Position numbers and translations under genes: made by a program. Below the pieces are notes generated by a model. That model did no database searches. It worked only from the letters and a program-made list of their open reading frames with translations, and had not been told where the DNA came from. Positions 62,001 through 64,000 of a stretch of 64,000 nucleotides of DNA are shown here, in pieces. The DNA comes from Rotaria sp. Silwood1. Lineage: Eukaryota; Rotifera; Eurotatoria; Philodinida; Philodinidae. Each line of letters starts with the position of its first letter. Positions within the stretch are counted from its first letter, which is position 1. The stretch spans positions 62,001 to 126,000 of the forward strand of contig CAJNOP010000301.1 in NCBI GenBank assembly GCA_905250075.1, read 5' to 3'.

Positions 62001-64000
62001 ATAAGTAAGTTTCTATAATTGAATTATTTACCGTATGTTGATTCCATATTTTACATATTTTCTTATCAATTGATAAAATATAATCATTATTTTGTGTATG
62101 AAAATCAATACGTTTTATAGGTAAATTATAATTATGATCTTTTATAAAATATGGTTTATTTGAACGAATATCGAATAATAAAATCTAGAAAAAAAAACAA
62201 AGTTAAATACAAAATTAAAACAAAAAAAAAAAAATTTTTTTTCTTTACCTGACCAGTACTCATACCAACAGATACATTAAGTGCATCTTTAAATTTAATA
62301 CATGATATAGCTGGTAAACTAGAAAATAAGAATAATTTGTTTTTTTTTACGAAAAAAACAAAAGAATAAATTTATATACCTGCTACCACTATTACTATTT
62401 GCATAGACAGCACAATCAATTTGTCCAACAAGAGAACGTATACGAGGATCATAACATTCTAAATGACCCTATGATAAGAAAATAAATGAGTTCAATATTT
62501 CATATAGAAAAAGAAAGTTTTTAATTATGTTACGTCAACAGAACCACAAGCAAATAATTCATGTTCAGAATTAAATTCACATGCATTAAAACCACTAAAA
62601 TACAAAAAGAAAGATTAAATGAATTAAATTTTTTGTTTTTAATTTCTTTACCTTAATTTGCTTTGTATAGGTTCAAGATATTGACCTTGTTCAAGATTAA
62701 ATCGATAAATTTCATTTCTTAAATTAAAAATTTTCTTTCAAAAAAAACAAAAAAACAAAAAATTTATTTAATTTAATTTTTTCTTACGTTGCTCCAACAC
62801 AATAAAGATCACATGATGAATATCGATAATCAAAAGCTCGTCCTTGTTTTGGTGTACGAATTGTATAATAATTTCCAACTTGTGAATGAAATTCAATATA
62901 ACGATTAGCATGCATAAATGCAATCTATATATCAAAAATTAAAAAAAAAAACCTTCTCTTCAGTTGATTTCTCAAATACTAATCAAAATACATGATCCCA
63001 TCAATGTTTTATTCAGGTTTTTGTCTCCGGAGGGGCGATTTGAAATCCCGGGAAGGCAAAAAATTTTTTTCGGGATGGGGCAAGCCATATAGTTCGTCGC
63101 GAGTCTCGAGGGGGAGCCCTCCTCTGGATAAAACACTGCATCCTATGTAATACAAACCGCACAAAGACTGATGGTATATCAATAGTAGTACGAACAAACG
63201 GGCAACATGGAATATGATGTGTGTGTATTTCATAAAATAGCTATTCGTCCTCTAAGAGTTTTAAATCGCTTGTTCGAAAGACAAAACTGTCAGCACAATT
63301 TCTGCAAGGTTAAAATATGAAACATAAGGTTGTTGTTGTTGCTAATGATGAGGGAAATTGTTTTAGAACATATTTCTTCATCATCATCTTGTTACTTAAT
63401 CCTTTATAATTCAATTTTGCATGTTATAATGAAACGATAAGTTTATTTTAATTTTATTGAATTACACGGGAAGATTATTTGAGAGACTGATATATATTCC
63501 TATGAGTATAATCTATTTAAATCATTTCTTATCAATAAAAGATAAAACCTCTGCAGTTTCTGTGATGATCTTTCTTCTGATCGAGACTTTAACGATAGAA
63601 ATGGATGATTTTAGGGATGTACTGAGACTGAGAGTCTCTCTACATCCGTAGGTGATTTCAAATTGAAATCAAAACCAATGATTCTATATTACAGAAGACT
63701 AACGGTTTCGATATGAAAGATATCAATTCAATTAGAAAATGATCGTCTTGGCTATACGAATGGGTCATGTATATTATTCATTCTGCATGTTTACAATCAA
63801 AAGAATAATATATTAAATAATTATTTTTACTTTTGAATAATCTTCTGAAAGTATTTTCATTTGTATACATTCATTATCAAAACATCGTTCAAATTTTAAT
63901 GATAATTCATTCACATCATAACAACGAACACGTGGTTTATAAGAACCTAAGAATAATAATATTTATTAATTATATTTATTTCATCTAAATTACCAGTAAC
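59061..64000 (-). CDS. NOL10: Nucleolar protein 10 (NOL10), 5' end outside the window
   Basis: Exons, minus strand: 64000-63994 (partial), 63946-63831, 62924-62788, 62717-62652, 62594-62534, 62468-62380, 62318-62249, 62184-62032, 60922-60803, 60752-60674, 60612-60485, 60425-60324, 60263-60162, 59609-59457 and 59399-59061. The order is WD40-type repeats (YKPRVRCYD, NRYIEFHSQVGNYYTIRTPK, CDLYCVGATNEIYRFNLEQG, GHLECYDPR, LLFDIRSNKP), then the conserved block WCTFLDNITEELEE..VYDDYKFLT..LGLSHLIGSDLLRAYMHGYF, then FAFAEYRKKKLREKI, then TRFQSLFTNPDMQID. The C-terminus is acidic, then basic (RKNVRRAPRSRMNG). NOL10 and its yeast counterpart Enp2 act in the nucleolus in small-subunit rRNA processing. 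Most introns are about 50-70 bp, but two are about 0.9-1.1 kb and contain repeat sequence. Confidence 0.93.
61008..61535. repeat. Dispersed repeat, copy B, in a NOL10 intron
   Basis: Lies in the 1.1-kb intron 60923-62031 and aligns with 46320-46843. It starts after a 15-C run (61012-61026). Its 3' part is again a palindrome: GACTCTCGTGGCCC..TTTTTTTAAATAAG at about 61331-61360 and the complement AAAAAAAGGGCCACGAGAGTC at about 61473-61493, followed by TGACATGCTCTTTCAAACA. Just upstream, TAGCTCAATGGGTTC (60969-60983) resembles a Pol III A box, but no B box follows, so a tRNA-derived SINE is only a guess. Confidence 0.65.
63005..63140. repeat. GC-rich insert in a NOL10 intron
   Basis: A block noticeably richer in GC than its surroundings (CCGGAGGGGCGATTTG, ATCCCGGGAAGGC, TCTCGAGGGGGAGCCC) sits inside the 0.9-kb intron 63830-62925. 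Its composition marks it as foreign to the intron, probably a repeat or small insertion; no second copy was found in the window. Confidence 0.35.

Overview
This is a strongly AT-rich eukaryotic nuclear DNA window. Most genes carry many short GT-AG introns (about 45-80 bp), with single protein domains split over several exons. Animal proteins are recognisable: CPSF6, NOL10, lysosomal alpha-mannosidase, a lysyl-oxidase-like enzyme, a rhodopsin-like receptor and a C-type-lectin receptor. Short G/T-rich tracts close to (TGTGGG)n, the telomeric motif reported for bdelloid rotifers, are scattered through the sequence. With the F-box/LRR relic built of 84-nt exons, they make a bdelloid rotifer (Rotaria/Adineta type) the best guess. 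That is inference from style and families, not a database result.

Layout. 1-9.6 kb is repeat-dominated: a TIR-bounded block, telomere-like tracts, small GGATCC and CTTAGTCCC arrays, a minus-strand gene of a transposon-like uncharacterised family, a cluster of tRNA-Lys-like sequences (one split by a 99-bp insert), and a 3.6-kb foldback element with two smaller TIR elements nested in one arm. 10.3-13.4 kb (minus): a C2-domain gene with two in-frame TAG codons, then a 209-aa EF-hand calcium sensor. 13.4-17.3 kb shows no gene. 17.3 kb (plus): a secreted cysteine-rich knottin-like precursor. 19.0-20.6 kb (minus): a single-pass C-type-lectin receptor. 22.4-23.5 kb (plus): a rhodopsin-family receptor. 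26.1-28.3 kb (minus): CPSF6. 29.6-31.2 kb (minus): a decayed pectin-lyase-like gene. 33.6-35.4 kb (plus): a decayed F-box/LRR gene. 37.9-38.3 kb: an 87-bp tandem repeat. 40.3-45.1 kb (plus): complete lysosomal alpha-mannosidase. 46.3-46.9 kb: a dispersed repeat running into a 100-N gap. 48.7-54.5 kb (minus): lysyl-oxidase-like gene with unusually long introns. 59.1-64.0 kb (minus): NOL10, whose 5' end lies beyond the window; one intron holds a second copy of the dispersed repeat.

The genes do not form a pathway: housekeeping genes (mRNA 3' processing, ribosome biogenesis, lysosomal glycan breakdown) alternate with surface or secreted proteins and mobile-element debris. No single new multi-gene system is evident. 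The most unusual signals are structural: (i) at least ten short inverted cassettes with telomere-like arms, nearly always G/T arm first; (ii) the tRNA-Lys(CTT) interrupted inside its T-loop; (iii) the nested giant foldback with a reiterated palindromic box; and (iv) a dispersed repeat whose hairpin arms differ between copies in a mutually compensating way.
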